Positions 10,035 to 20,720 are shown, numbered from the stretch's first letter. The stretch is DNA of 64,000 nucleotides from Alphaproteobacteria bacterium (GCA_018969425.1 JAGWYJ010000013.1:1-64000), one strand, 5' to 3'. Notes: a model not told the origin generated them from the letters alone. Made by a program: numbers and translations.

Positions 10035-10278
10035 TTGGTGCGTCTCCGGCAAAGTCCCTGTCGCTCGACGAGGCTTAGCAGTTAAAAGTCTACGTCTGTT
10101 GAACGCTGACGGACTGCATTCCCGTTGGCCCTTTCATAAAATTCGGTCCCAAGACCGCCCGGGCTCATGTCTCGAGGGTCTGAGGACGCCCGTCCCGGGC
10201 AGTTCGCCTGAAGGGCGAAGGACTGTTTGACGCGTTTGGGCGATCGATCATAATGGCGAAGGCGGCTGAAAGCCGATG

Positions 10279-10292
10279 ATCAGACGTCTGAT
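10279..10292. repeat. Perfect 14-bp palindrome ATCAGACGTCTGAT, possible operator
   Basis: Read directly; lies between divergent genes, just before the start codon at 10298. Confidence 0.4.
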
Positions 10293-10297
10293 GGCGG

Positions 10298-11368
10298 ATG
10301 ACGATGCTTGAGTTAAGATCTGTGTCGCATGTCGTCTCCGGCCGGCCGCTACTCGATGCGGTGACCGTCGATTTTCGCCCAGGCGAGATCAGCGTTGTTC
10401 TTGGTCTGTCATCCGAGGAGAGGCGTGCCGTTTCGAGACTGCTGAGAGGGCAGGCACGCCCCTCGTCGGGTTTCGTCCGATCCCTTTCCCGCAGCCCATC
10501 CCGCCGTCGGCGTATTCGAATGATGGCGCTCGGGGCGGAGGGACATTCCCTCAAGGGTCGAACGGTTCGTTCGAGCGTCGAGCGTCTCGTTCGGAAAGTC
10601 GCTGGAGCGCTGCCAGCAGTCACGGATCTTGAGAGTGCGCTGCAGCGAACCGGTCTGGAGGGGCGGGCCGATCTCCCCCTCAAGGCCTTGAACCCTGAGA
10701 TGCGCATTCGAGCAACACTCGCCGCAGCCCTCGCCGCGCAACCCGATGTGCTGATTATCAACGATCCGTTTGAGGGGATCAATTCTGTGTCTGGTGCGCG
10801 GCTCCTTGAGGAATTCTCCTTACTTCTTCCGGAGACGGGAGCAGCTGTGATTTACCTCGCGTCCGAAGGTCGAGAAGCTCTGGTTATCAGCGGAATGAGC
10901 GTTGTTATAGACCGCGGACGTCTGGCTCAGTCGGGGCCCGCTGAGGACGTTGCGCTAGCTCCAGTGAATCTCTCCGTCGCCAGATCTGTATCGTCTCCAT
11001 GTCTCAACGCTATGCAGCTTGAGATCTTCGCCGACGGGATACGAACGAATGACGGCGCACGTTTCCATCCTCCCGGCGGTCTCGACCTGCCGGCGGAGGG
11101 CCGCATCACTCTTGCCTTCAGACCTGAAGATCTTGCGCTTGAACGGACGAGTTCTCAGGCATTCAGAGTTGTTGTCCGTTCTGACGGCGACGAAATGATT
11201 GCCGGGCGACACTTCCTGAGGTTTCAGTCGGCCCACGGTCTCTGGAGGGCTCCAGCGGCCGGGAACGTCCTCTCCGCGGGCCTTATGAAAAGCGTCTACA
11301 TAGAACCGGACAGGATTATGGCCTTCGACATTGATGGTCAGGCTGTGAGCGTCCGCTCGACTCACTGA
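10298..11368 (+). CDS. ABC-ATPase-like protein (MalK/UgpC-like layout) with lost catalytic motifs
   Basis: Fold-level similarity ('LELRSVSHVVSGRPLLDAVTVDFRPGEISVVLG', 'FRPEDLAL' TOBE-like motif) but Walker A, signature, Walker B and H-switch residues absent. Confidence 0.7.
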   Translation: MTMLELRSVSHVVSGRPLLDAVTVDFRPGEISVVLGLSSEERRAVSRLLRGQARPSSGFVRSLSRSPSRRRRIRMMALGAEGHSLKGRTVRSSVERLVRKVAGALPAVTDLESALQRTGLEGRADLPLKALNPEMRIRATLAAALAAQPDVLIINDPFEGINSVSGARLLEEFSLLLPETGAAVIYLASEGREALVISGMSVVIDRGRLAQSGPAEDVALAPVNLSVARSVSSPCLNAMQLEIFADGIRTNDGARFHPPGGLDLPAEGRITLAFRPEDLALERTSSQAFRVVVRSDGDEMIAGRHFLRFQSAHGLWRAPAAGNVLSAGLMKSVYIEPDRIMAFDIDGQAVSVRSTH

Positions 11369-11395
11369 TTCATCGTCGCGTCTGTCGTCTGCGGC

Positions 11396-13156
11396 TCAGG
11401 GACCACAGAAGCTGTCAGACATCTGACTGACGACATAGGAGGCGCGGGTGATGGCGAGGACCCGCCCGCGCACGCCGGCAAGATTGTCTCCACAATAGAA
11501 TGCTGCTGTCGCGAGAGCGGAGGATGACTGACTGTCTTCGAAAGGGGCCATGGCCAGGACTGTGAGAAAATGTCCCCCTATCACATCGCCCGCCAGCCTC
11601 AGATAATCGCTGGCTCCCGCCAGCGCCGCATCCCGATCTGTCCGCATGTGTCGGATCATCCAGTCTGTCGCTTCCTCGAGCGCATCCGTTCCCGCCTCCA
11701 GGTTTTCGCATGCTGCGAGAAGGTGCGGGTCATTGGACTGCCGCGCTTTCGCGATACTGGTTCTGATCTCGCGGATCATGTCCTGCATGCCCTGACCATT
11801 GTTCTGGGCCAGCTTGCGTCCAACAAGATCAATCGCCTGAATTCCGTTGGTTCCTTCGTAGATCGGCATGATCCGTGAATCGAGATAGAGTTGGGCGGCT
11901 GGCGTGTCGTACATGAAGCCCATTCCACCATGAATTTGGACATTGATGTCCGCCGCTGCGACGCCCCGGTCAGTCGACCAGGCCTTGGCGATGGGGGTCA
12001 GTAAATCTTCGCGAAGTCTCGCCGCCTCTCGTTCAGCAGGGTCCTCTGCTTGGCGTGCCCGGTCCGCCGCTGCCCCGCAGGCGTAACAGATAGCTCTGGC
12101 AGCGCGAACATAGCCGGTGATCCGGCCAATTGATCGTCGTATGTCCGGATGCCTGATGATGGGCGCGGCGCCTTCCACACCCGTTGCCGAGCCCTGTTTT
12201 CGTTCGCTTGCGTACAAAATCGCTGATTGTCGGGCCGCTTCAGCAATGGCGACACCCTCCAATCCGACGTTCAGGCGCGCGGAGTTCATCATCGTAAACA
12301 TGGCCGCAAGGCCGCGGTTTTTTTCTCCGATCAGCCAGGCTTTCGCTCCGGAGTACTCCATGACACAGGTCGGAGATCCATGAATGCCCATCTTCTTTTC
12401 AAGGCCTATGCAACGGAAGTTGTTGCGATCACCGGGGGCGCCGTTCTCATCAAGCAGGAACTTGGGAGCGAGAAACAGGGACACGCCCCTTGAACCTTCC
12501 GGCGCATCCGGGAGGCGTGCCAGGACCAGCTGGATAACGTTTTCCGCAAGATCATGATCGCCCCAGGTGATGTAAATCTTCTGGCCATGAAGAGAGAAGG
12601 TGCCGTCTTCGTTGGGAGTGGCTCTCGTTCTCAGGGCGCCTACGTCTGACCCTGCCTGGGGCTCGGTGAGGTTCATCGCCCCTGTCCATTCGCCCGAAAT
12701 CAGTTTCGGCAGGTAAGCTGATTTCTGATCTTCGGTCCCGTAGGCAAGGATCGCTTCGATGGCTCCGAATGTCAGAAGGGGACAAAGACCGAAGGCCATG
12801 TTGGAGGCGTGGATCATTTCCATCACCGCCAGCGCGAGGGATTTGGGTAGGTCCTGGCCCCCGTACCTGTGGGGAAAGGCGAGGCCCATCCAGCCTCCGT
12901 CGCGAAAAGCTGCATAAGCGTTCCGGAACCCCTGGGGCGCGATCACTCCCTCATCAGTCAGGCGGGCGCCTTCGCGATGACCAATTGAATTCAGGGGAGC
13001 AAGCACATCCCTCGCCAGGCGATTCGCCTCGTCCAGAATGGCGGTCACAGTTTCGTCGTCGAGATCTGGCGCCGAGCCGCCCTTTTTCATCTCGTGAAGG
13101 CGGCCAACGCGCTCGAGCGTCAGGCGCATCTGGGAGATCGGGGCATCGTAAGGCAT
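11396..13156 (-). CDS. Acyl-CoA dehydrogenase, long form with C-terminal domain (DmdC-like)
   Basis: 'AMNLTEPQAGSDVGALRTRA', 'QIHGGMGFMYDTPAAQLYLDSRIMPIYEGTNGIQAIDLVGRKL'. Confidence 0.9.
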   Translation of the reverse strand: MPYDAPISQMRLTLERVGRLHEMKKGGSAPDLDDETVTAILDEANRLARDVLAPLNSIGHREGARLTDEGVIAPQGFRNAYAAFRDGGWMGLAFPHRYGGQDLPKSLALAVMEMIHASNMAFGLCPLLTFGAIEAILAYGTEDQKSAYLPKLISGEWTGAMNLTEPQAGSDVGALRTRATPNEDGTFSLHGQKIYITWGDHDLAENVIQLVLARLPDAPEGSRGVSLFLAPKFLLDENGAPGDRNNFRCIGLEKKMGIHGSPTCVMEYSGAKAWLIGEKNRGLAAMFTMMNSARLNVGLEGVAIAEAARQSAILYASERKQGSATGVEGAAPIIRHPDIRRSIGRITGYVRAARAICYACGAAADRARQAEDPAEREAARLREDLLTPIAKAWSTDRGVAAADINVQIHGGMGFMYDTPAAQLYLDSRIMPIYEGTNGIQAIDLVGRKLAQNNGQGMQDMIREIRTSIAKARQSNDPHLLAACENLEAGTDALEEATDWMIRHMRTDRDAALAGASDYLRLAGDVIGGHFLTVLAMAPFEDSQSSSALATAAFYCGDNLAGVRGRVLAITRASYVVSQMSDSFCGP

Positions 13157-13192
13157 TGGCCACTCCAGTCGGCGGATCGCGTCAGCGTCGCT

Positions 13193-14587
13193 TCATTTGG
13201 GTCCGATCATGGTCTCCGGACGGACTATCGCGCTGAATTCCTCATCCGTCAGATATCCCCCTCCCACAGCTTCTTCCCGGAGTGTCGTTCCATTCTTGTG
13301 GGCGGTCTTCGCGATTTTCGCACAGGCGTCATAGCCCAGCCGCTCGTTGAGCGCTGTCACCAGCATCAGGGATCGTTCCACACCCGATCTAATGTTATCC
13401 AGACGCGGTTCAATGCCGACCACGCAATTGTCGGTGAATGAGATGGCCGCGTCTGACATGAGCTGAACCGACTGAAGGAAGTTATAGGCCATCATAGGGT
13501 TGTAGACATTCAGCTCGAAATGGCCCTGACTTCCTGCAAATGCGATCGCCGCATTGTTGCCCATGACGTGGGCGCAAACCTGTGTCAGCGCCTCGCATTG
13601 GGTCGGATTGACCTTCCCAGGCATGATGGAAGACCCGGGCTCGTTCTCAGGCAAGGACAGTTCACCCAGGCCGGCTCGCGGTCCGGATCCCAGCAGTCGG
13701 ATGTCGTTCGCTATCTTGAAGAGCGAGGCGGCCACGGTCGTTATGGCGCCATGGCTCATCACCATGGCGTCGTGGGCAGCCAGGGCCTCAAACTTGTTCG
13801 GAGCCGTGGTGAAGGGAAGGCCTGTTATGTCAGAGATCTTTTCTGCAACCAGCCGATCAAATCCTATTGGCGCATTGAGCCCTGTGCCGACTGCGGTGCC
13901 GCCCTGCGCCAACGCCATCAGATGCGGCTGACACATGCGTATTCTCTCTATTCCCAGTTCAATCTGACGAGCGTATCCCCCAAATTCCTGACCAAGGGTC
14001 AGAGGGGTGGCATCCTGAGTATGCGTTCTCCCGATCTTGATGATGTCCGCCCAAAGCTTCGACTTCTCGGACAGCGCCTGGTGCAGGCGGCCAAGCGCGG
14101 GAAGGAGGCGGTGATGGATCTCCTCCGCGCATGCAATATGCATTGCTGTCGGAAAAGTGTCGTTCGAGGACTGGCTCATGTTAACGTGATCGTTCGGGTG
14201 AACCGGTTTCTTCGATCCCATCACTCCGCCGAGAATCTCGATCGCTCTGTTTGAGATCACCTCGTTGGCGTTCATATTCGATTGAGTGCCCGATCCGGTT
14301 TGCCATACGACGAGCGGGAAGTGGTCATTCAATGATCCTGAGATCACCTCGTTGGCGGCTCTGACGATTGTTTCTCCGAGGTGAGGATCGAGCTTCCCAA
14401 GAGTCATGTTGGTTTCAGCGGCGGCTCTCTTCACAATGCCGAGGGCCCGAATAATCGCGGTCGGCTGACGCTCCCATCCGATGCGAAAGTTTCCCAGAGA
14501 TCTTTCCGCCTGGGCGCCCCAATATCTGTCGGCGCGGACTTCGATTGGGCCGAACGTGTCGGTTTCGATGCGGGTCTTCTCGGTCAT
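13193..14587 (-). CDS. fumC: Fumarate hydratase class II
   Basis: '[27 protein letters not shown]', '[22 protein letters not shown]'; start at MTEKTRIE. Confidence 0.95.
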   Translation of the reverse strand: MTEKTRIETDTFGPIEVRADRYWGAQAERSLGNFRIGWERQPTAIIRALGIVKRAAAETNMTLGKLDPHLGETIVRAANEVISGSLNDHFPLVVWQTGSGTQSNMNANEVISNRAIEILGGVMGSKKPVHPNDHVNMSQSSNDTFPTAMHIACAEEIHHRLLPALGRLHQALSEKSKLWADIIKIGRTHTQDATPLTLGQEFGGYARQIELGIERIRMCQPHLMALAQGGTAVGTGLNAPIGFDRLVAEKISDITGLPFTTAPNKFEALAAHDAMVMSHGAITTVAASLFKIANDIRLLGSGPRAGLGELSLPENEPGSSIMPGKVNPTQCEALTQVCAHVMGNNAAIAFAGSQGHFELNVYNPMMAYNFLQSVQLMSDAAISFTDNCVVGIEPRLDNIRSGVERSLMLVTALNERLGYDACAKIAKTAHKNGTTLREEAVGGGYLTDEEFSAIVRPETMIGPK

Positions 14588-14687
14588 GTGAGGTGCGCTC
14601 CCATTCAGGCGCCTTGGGACTAGACCCAAGCCGGCGAAGGTTCAACCCGCTCAGTGGATTTGCCGCCGCTGAGCGGCACTGATAGTC

Positions 14688-15416
14688 CTAACGCTTTGTA
14701 AACCAGCCTGATATCGCCAGTCTGGGCGCCTGAGCGAATGGGGCGACGTAAGTGACCGAGTGCCAGTGACTGACATCGAAGAGGTCCAGAGTGTTGAAAC
14801 CCGGCGAGAGCGACTGAGACAGCTCCAGATCGGGGGAGAAAAACTGCAGAAGCCCCCCCCAATCGGGCCTCCAGGCTGGCGTGAAACCCCACACGAAAGC
14901 GAAACGCCGTCGCTCGCCTGAGGGATCGTCGAGATGTCGGGTCAGGTAGTGCCCTGGCATGAACTGGGTCGCCTGAGCGAAGGCGCTGTCGATATCAGAT
15001 GGACCGGTAATCGTGCGGATCATCTCCAGCATGGCCGGCGATTCAATATCCCGAGCGAAGCGGCCGAGAGCTGTTGTCGGAGACAGGCGTTCGATCGCAT
15101 CGGTGACGCGGAAGCCGTTGTATGCGAACCCTTCGCCATCCGCGGCCCCTTTCATCAGGAAGTCGCGCAACTCATCCTTTCGGCTTTGCGGCCATCGCGC
15201 GATCTCATCATGTTCGAGGACGGCCACACCCTTGGACGTCGCGCAGAAAAGGCTGTAGCGAAGTTTTGCGAGGTCTTGCCGGACGCTTTCAGCTATTTCG
15301 GGAGGCAGCGCGTTAGCGATCCGAATGCGACGATGGGAGTTGAAGGCCTCCCTCAACGCCGCGAAATCCAGAGACGGGTTCAACATGCCCAGCGATCCAT
15401 TCGTCGATCTTGCCAT
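14688..15416 (-). CDS. 2OG-Fe(II) oxygenase family protein
   Basis: 'GHYLTRHLDDPSGERRRFAFVWGFTPAWRPDWGGLLQFF' (HxD) and distal 'SHWHSVTYVAPFAQAPRLAISGWF'. Confidence 0.8.
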   Translation of the reverse strand: MARSTNGSLGMLNPSLDFAALREAFNSHRRIRIANALPPEIAESVRQDLAKLRYSLFCATSKGVAVLEHDEIARWPQSRKDELRDFLMKGAADGEGFAYNGFRVTDAIERLSPTTALGRFARDIESPAMLEMIRTITGPSDIDSAFAQATQFMPGHYLTRHLDDPSGERRRFAFVWGFTPAWRPDWGGLLQFFSPDLELSQSLSPGFNTLDLFDVSHWHSVTYVAPFAQAPRLAISGWFTKR

Positions 15417-15544
15417 CTTTTGGAGGCGATGGTCGGGCTGTGGCTCATTCGGCCTCCGGGGCCATATTCGTGATTACTTCCGGTCCGGCGTCAACTCGCT
15501 AAGGGCTCCTCTCACCGGTCCATGGCGAGGACTCGAGGTCCGAC

Positions 15545-15937
15545 ATGGTGGGATCTGAAGATGAAGGTCGGCCATGGGTTCGCAGCGGCAAGGTTCGCGC
15601 GAGGCTCAGGGAGGGGGGGGGCGTAGAGCTCCGTGTAGACGGGCTCACCACGCAGACCAAGTACTACAAGCCTCTTGTCCGTGAATTCTTTCGCAAGACA
15701 TTTCAGGACGTGCGTCCCCGATGGGGTGATTTCGAGGTTCATATCCGCATGGAGTTCATGGGGGATCCGCCCTGGATGGATCTTGATAATCTGGCAAAGG
15801 CCCTGCTCGATAGCGCCTGCGGCGCTGTCTTTCATGATGACAGCCAGGTGTCGCGACTGTTGGTGGAGCGTGTCCAGGGGGATCGGGAGGGCGTCTGGAT
15901 GAAGGTGTCTCCCGCCTGCCAGACGCCTCAGGGCTGA
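15545..15937 (+). CDS. RusA-family crossover junction endodeoxyribonuclease
   Basis: 'WMDLDNLAKALLDSACGAVFHDDSQVSRLLVERVQGDREGVWMKV' carries the RusA D.DN..K...D......DD.Q pattern. Confidence 0.82.
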   Translation: MVGSEDEGRPWVRSGKVRARLREGGGVELRVDGLTTQTKYYKPLVREFFRKTFQDVRPRWGDFEVHIRMEFMGDPPWMDLDNLAKALLDSACGAVFHDDSQVSRLLVERVQGDREGVWMKVSPACQTPQG

Positions 15938-16089
15938 CGGCAGGCCCGGCTGGCATCGATCGTCCGCCGCAACAGATTGCGGTCTCTGCCCGTCGCCAGG
16001 GGTTGATTCAGTCCGAAGACTCGTTTCTCGTCGAGTGGCCGGTTCGGACGGCCCCATACATGGGGCGCAGACCCCAGGGGGAGTTCAGG

Positions 16090-16515
16090 GTGGAGCCAAG
16101 GATAAGCATCATTACCCTGGGGTCTCGCGATCTTCAGCGTTCCGTGGCTTTTTGGGAGGCCATGGGATGGAGGCGAAAAGCGCGGGCGTTCGAGTCGATC
16201 GCTCTGTTCGATGCGGGCGGCGTGGTCTTCGGACTTTATCCGATCGAGAAGCTCGCCAAGGACTGTCGTCTTCCCGAAGATTGCGGACAGTTTGGAGGTT
16301 TCACGATCGCTCATAATGTTCGCACTCGGGATGAAGTCGACACGTGTCTGGCGAAAGCGGTCGAACTTGGAGCGCATCTGCAGGCTCCGGCTCATGATGC
16401 GTTCTGGGGCGGCTATTCGGGATACTTTCTCGACCTCGACGGTTACCCTTGGGAGGTCGCCTTCAATCCCGTTATTCCGCTTCGGGCCGATGGCGGCCTG
16501 ATTCTCCCGGATTAG
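16090..16515 (+). CDS. VOC (glyoxalase/bleomycin resistance) family protein
   Basis: 'RISIITLGSRDLQRSVAFWEAMGW...GYSGYFLDLDGYPWEVAFNP'; GTG start at 16090 inferred, ORF track extends to 16003. Confidence 0.8.
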   Translation: MEPRISIITLGSRDLQRSVAFWEAMGWRRKARAFESIALFDAGGVVFGLYPIEKLAKDCRLPEDCGQFGGFTIAHNVRTRDEVDTCLAKAVELGAHLQAPAHDAFWGGYSGYFLDLDGYPWEVAFNPVIPLRADGGLILPD

Positions 16516-16570
16516 ACCGTCGCCCGCTGACAGCAAGGTCGCGTCGGATATCTGACGGCACGCCAGCGCC

Positions 16571-19114
16571 TCAGGAGCGCAGGGTCGCACCAGTGGCCTT
16601 TTCCACCGACTGAACGACCGATTTGCAGATCGCGTCGATCTGCTCATCTTTCAGAGCTTCAGATTTCGGCTGGATCGTCACTTCTATCGCTACGGATTTT
16701 CGATTTTCTCCAAGCGATGGGCCGCGGAAGATATCGAATACGCTGACTGCGGCGACAAGCTTAGGATCGGCCTTCATCGCCGCGCGTACGATCTCTCCCG
16801 CCGTAACGCGTTCAAGCGCCACGAAAGCGAAGTCGCGGCGGATCGGCGTGAGATGGCGACGCTCAAGAAGGGGTCGGGTTTTTGAGGGTTTTGCTTTTGC
16901 CGCCGGCAGGTTGTCGAGGGCGATCTCGAAAGCGATCATCGGTCCTTCGGCCCGGAGCGTCCTCAGAATTGCCGGATGGATTTCTCCAAAGCTGCCTATG
17001 ACTGTCTTCGGGCCGAGGCGAACGGTTGCGGCTCGACCCGGATGCCAGAGAGGTCCCGCTGGCGGACCGATCTGAAAGCGGTCCGCGGGCTGATCGAGGG
17101 CTTCCAGTGTCGCGAAGAGATCCGCTTTTGCGGCGAAAGCGTCGTAGGATGAGGATCTGCTTGACCAGTGACGCTCCGCAGTCCCGGCGGCTATCGCCGC
17201 CAGCCGCGTCTTCTGCTCTTCGGGTCTGTCGCCTTCATAAACTGGGCCCGCCTCAAAAAAACGTACCGTCCTGGCGCCGCGATCCAGATTTTTCTGCGCG
17301 GCCTCGATGAGATTCGGAAGCATGGACGGCCGCATGTAGCAGAGCTCAGACGCGATAGGGTTCTCGATAAGCAGGCGATCCTCGATAACTCGTCCATCGG
17401 TCAGGCAGAGGGCCGCTTTGGCGCTGTCCATGAAGCTCCACGTGACTGTCTCAAGAAATCCTCGCGCAGCGAGAACCCGACGCGTGATCCGGATCCTGTT
17501 CTGCATTGGAGTGACGACGATCTGGGCCGCTCTCGCCGGAGGCGGCAGGGAATCGGTCGGCAGGCTGTCGAAGCCCTCAATGCGAATGAGTTCTTCAACG
17601 ATGTCCGCAGAGCCCTCGATATCGGGTCTGAACGAAGGAACCTGGATCCGCCACTCTCCGTCGCCTGAACGCCAACTCTTAGCGGGGGCCTCAGGACGGA
17701 AGCCGAGTCCCTTGAGGATTTCTTCCATTCGTTTGGGTTTCATGGCGACGCCTGTCAGGCGCTCCATGTCGCGGACCTTGAACACAATAGTTCGGTCGAC
17801 CTTCGGCGGGGCGCCCGCCACAACCACCTCTGACGGCTCTCCTCCGGCGTTTTCCAGGATCAGACGGGTCGCCAGCTCAAGTCCTTCGAGGCAGCTATTC
17901 GGGTCCACACCCCGTTCAAAGCGGAAGCGAGCGTCGGACAGGATTCCGGTCTGTCGCCCCGCGCGGGCGATTGTCAGCGGGTCAAACCATGCGCTTTCAA
18001 TAAAGACATCTGTGGTGTCCAGCTGCGATGATGTTTCATTTCCTCCCATCACGCCGCCAAGTCCGATGCATCGTCGGCCGCCGTTGTCTGAAATTACGCA
18101 GGCGGAAGCAGGGGCCTCACGTCGCACTCCGTCCAGACCGTCGAGAATGTCTGGTTCGGTCGCCCCAACCTCTGCGTCTTTCGTCGACCGGGCGGTGCGA
18201 ACAATGATATCCCCTCTCAGCTTTGATGCGTCATAGACATGAAGAGGTCTGGCACGATCGAACGAGATATAGTTCGTGACATCGACGAGAAGATTCTTGG
18301 GATTGAGCCCGATCGATTTCAGTCGTTTTTGGAGCCAGTCCGGAGAGGGGCCGTTCCTGACGCCGCGGATCAGTCGTCCTGCGAAAATGGGGCACGCGTC
18401 TGGCGCTTCGAGCACGACGTTGATCGGACATGGAAACTGTCCCGTCACCGGAGAGACCGCGCGCGGGGAAAATCGTCCGACGCCTTTAGCGGCAAGATCC
18501 CGCGCGATGCCCATAACGCCTAACCAATCCGGGCGATTGGGCGTCACTTCGAAATCAATAACCGGGTCTGTCTCCCCGAGCGCCTCAGCGAGCGGCGCGC
18601 CGACCTGAAAGTTGTCAGGCAATTCCAAAATGCCGCCATCGAGGCGGGCCGCATCAGGGGTGACTCCCAGGGCTGCCGCCCGGGGCATCCACGCATCTTC
18701 CCGCGAAGACCTAAGGCCGAAGGGATCTTCAGCCGTCCCAAGCTCGCCGCCTGAGCATAGCATGCCGTTCGAAACCACTCCCCGAACCGGGCGAGCTGCG
18801 AGGGTGACCCCCAGGCCGGGCACAAACGCACCGATCGGCGCGTAGGCCGTTATCAGTCCTGCTCGAGCGTTGAGGGCTCCGCACACGATCTCCTTGGTCC
18901 CATCCTTCGTTTCCACCTGACATACCTGCAGTTTGTCGGCGTTGGGATGAGGACGCGCGTCGATGATCCGCGCGACTGAAAACGCTGAAAGGGCTTCTCG
19001 AGGGTCGTGAATATCCTCAACCTCCAGCCCCGCCAGGGTCATGGCGTCGACTATTGCGGCGAGATCGGCACCGGACTCCAAGTAATCATTCAGCCATGAG
19101 AGGGTGAACTTCAT
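16571..19114 (-). CDS. pheT: Phenylalanine--tRNA ligase beta subunit
   Basis: '[14 protein letters not shown]', 'VARIIDARPHPNADKLQVCQV', B3/B4 'FEVTPNRPDWLGVMGIARDLA'; overlaps pheS stop. Confidence 0.97.
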   Translation of the reverse strand: MKFTLSWLNDYLESGADLAAIVDAMTLAGLEVEDIHDPREALSAFSVARIIDARPHPNADKLQVCQVETKDGTKEIVCGALNARAGLITAYAPIGAFVPGLGVTLAARPVRGVVSNGMLCSGGELGTAEDPFGLRSSREDAWMPRAAALGVTPDAARLDGGILELPDNFQVGAPLAEALGETDPVIDFEVTPNRPDWLGVMGIARDLAAKGVGRFSPRAVSPVTGQFPCPINVVLEAPDACPIFAGRLIRGVRNGPSPDWLQKRLKSIGLNPKNLLVDVTNYISFDRARPLHVYDASKLRGDIIVRTARSTKDAEVGATEPDILDGLDGVRREAPASACVISDNGGRRCIGLGGVMGGNETSSQLDTTDVFIESAWFDPLTIARAGRQTGILSDARFRFERGVDPNSCLEGLELATRLILENAGGEPSEVVVAGAPPKVDRTIVFKVRDMERLTGVAMKPKRMEEILKGLGFRPEAPAKSWRSGDGEWRIQVPSFRPDIEGSADIVEELIRIEGFDSLPTDSLPPPARAAQIVVTPMQNRIRITRRVLAARGFLETVTWSFMDSAKAALCLTDGRVIEDRLLIENPIASELCYMRPSMLPNLIEAAQKNLDRGARTVRFFEAGPVYEGDRPEEQKTRLAAIAAGTAERHWSSRSSSYDAFAAKADLFATLEALDQPADRFQIGPPAGPLWHPGRAATVRLGPKTVIGSFGEIHPAILRTLRAEGPMIAFEIALDNLPAAKAKPSKTRPLLERRHLTPIRRDFAFVALERVTAGEIVRAAMKADPKLVAAVSVFDIFRGPSLGENRKSVAIEVTIQPKSEALKDEQIDAICKSVVQSVEKATGATLRS

Positions 19115-20196
19115 CAGCTCAGTCCTCCTGATACGGTCGGGAGAAGCCAGGGACGGAAGCCGTAGTGACGAATCCAGTCGACGTCGGCTTCGAAGTAGGG
19201 GCGAAGGTCAGGCATTCCGTATTTCAACATCGCGAGACGGTCGACACCCATTCCAAAAGCGAAGCCCTGAACTTCTTCAGGGTCCAGCCCGCATTGTCGA
19301 AGGACATTGGGGTGAACCATTCCGCATCCCAAGATTTCCAGCCAATCGGATCCGACCCCAACACGGATCTCTCCGCCGGAACGGTCACACCGAACGTCCA
19401 TTTCAGCTGATGGCTCCGTGAAGGGAAAGAAGTGAGGACGCAGGCGCGTTTCGGCGCGTTCCACTTCGAAGAAGCGGGCGCAGAAGTCCGTCAGACACTG
19501 CTTAAGGTGTCCCATATGGGCGGTCTTATCAATTACAAGCCCCTCCACCTGATGAAACATCGGCGTGTGGGTTGCGTCCCAGTCCTTCCGATACACGCGG
19601 CCCGGAGCGATTATGCGGATGGGGGGCGGAGCGCTCATCATGGTCCTGATCTGCACAGGACTGGTGTGCGTCCGCAGCACTTTTCGTGAGCCGTCTGCAG
19701 CCGGTCGAAGGAAGAAGGTGTCGTGCATTTCCCGCGCGGGATGGCCCGCCGGGAAGTTGAGAGCTGTGAAATTGTGGAAATCGTCCTCGATGTCGGGTCC
19801 CTCTGCGACCGAGAACCCCATATCCGCGAAAATCGCCGCAATCTCCTCAAAGACCTGCATCACAGGATGCAGGGCCCCGTGCATTTCCTGTCGGTGAGGT
19901 AGGGTTAGATCCTCTCGCTCACTTTCCAGTCGGCGATTCAGAGTCTCGACCTCGAGAGCCTGTCGGCGAGCGGAGATGGCCGCCGCGACCCGATCCTTGA
20001 GACCGTTCAGCGCCGGTCCCGCGCGAAGCCGCTCCTCCGGAGGCATCGCTCCGAGCTCGCGCATCAGGAGGGATATGCGACCCTTTTTTCCGAGTTCCGC
20101 CACCCGAATCGCTTCGAGATCAGCTTCCGCGGGAGCGACTGCGACCGCTGCGGTTATGTGCACCTCAATCTCGGAAAGCTGATCCAGCATCGTCAT
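19114..20196 (-). CDS. pheS: Phenylalanine--tRNA ligase alpha subunit
   Basis: '[13 protein letters not shown]', '[25 protein letters not shown]', '[17 protein letters not shown]'. Confidence 0.97.
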   Translation of the reverse strand: MTMLDQLSEIEVHITAAVAVAPAEADLEAIRVAELGKKGRISLLMRELGAMPPEERLRAGPALNGLKDRVAAAISARRQALEVETLNRRLESEREDLTLPHRQEMHGALHPVMQVFEEIAAIFADMGFSVAEGPDIEDDFHNFTALNFPAGHPAREMHDTFFLRPAADGSRKVLRTHTSPVQIRTMMSAPPPIRIIAPGRVYRKDWDATHTPMFHQVEGLVIDKTAHMGHLKQCLTDFCARFFEVERAETRLRPHFFPFTEPSAEMDVRCDRSGGEIRVGVGSDWLEILGCGMVHPNVLRQCGLDPEEVQGFAFGMGVDRLAMLKYGMPDLRPYFEADVDWIRHYGFRPWLLPTVSGGLS

Positions 20197-20306
20197 AGCG
20201 GCCCCACACACTCACCGGATGTTGAACTCCGAGGAACGGCCGCACTGACCCGGCTCGCGCAGCCGCCGCTCGCGCAGGATCTCTTCCCCGGCCTTCGTTG
20301 GAGGCC

Positions 20307-20669
20307 TCAGGCCAGAGCTGCGCGGGCTTTTTGCACAAGGGCGGCAAACGCTGCCGGCTCGCTGACCGCCAGCTCAGCCATCACCTTGCGATCCACCCCT
20401 ACGCCGGCTTTGGTCAGGCCGTCGATGAAGCGGGAATAGGTCAGCGTTTCATCAAAGGCCCGGACGGCCGCGTTGATGCGCTGGATCCAGAGCGAGCGAA
20501 AATTTCTCTTCTTCTGCTTGCGACCCTTAAAGGCGTTGACGCTGGATTTAACCACCGCCGCCTGGGCCGTGCGGAACGTATTCTTGCGGCGGCCGTAGAA
20601 GCCTTTAGCCGCCTTGATGACTTTACGGTGCCGGGCGTGTGCCGGAACTCTACCGCGTGCGCGTGGCAT
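20307..20669 (-). CDS. rplT: 50S ribosomal protein L20
   Basis: '[27 protein letters not shown]', '[26 protein letters not shown]'. Confidence 0.97.
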   Translation of the reverse strand: MPRARGRVPAHARHRKVIKAAKGFYGRRKNTFRTAQAAVVKSSVNAFKGRKQKKRNFRSLWIQRINAAVRAFDETLTYSRFIDGLTKAGVGVDRKVMAELAVSEPAAFAALVQKARAALA

Positions 20670-20720
20670 ATGTCGTCTCCGATAGAATGATCAGGTTTGG
20701 AGGGCGTCCTGCAGGGATCT

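Noticed and set aside
12769-13236. 155-aa ORF opposite the acyl-CoA dehydrogenase gene
   Set aside because: Antisense to a confidently assigned CDS, Arg/Ser/Gly/Pro-rich composition typical of a GC-rich shadow frame.
13520-14254. 244-aa ORF opposite fumC
   Set aside because: Shadow ORF antisense to a highly conserved gene; no recognisable domain.
15545-15937. Prophage call based on RusA
   Set aside because: No other phage genes, att repeats or integrase nearby; flanking genes are housekeeping.
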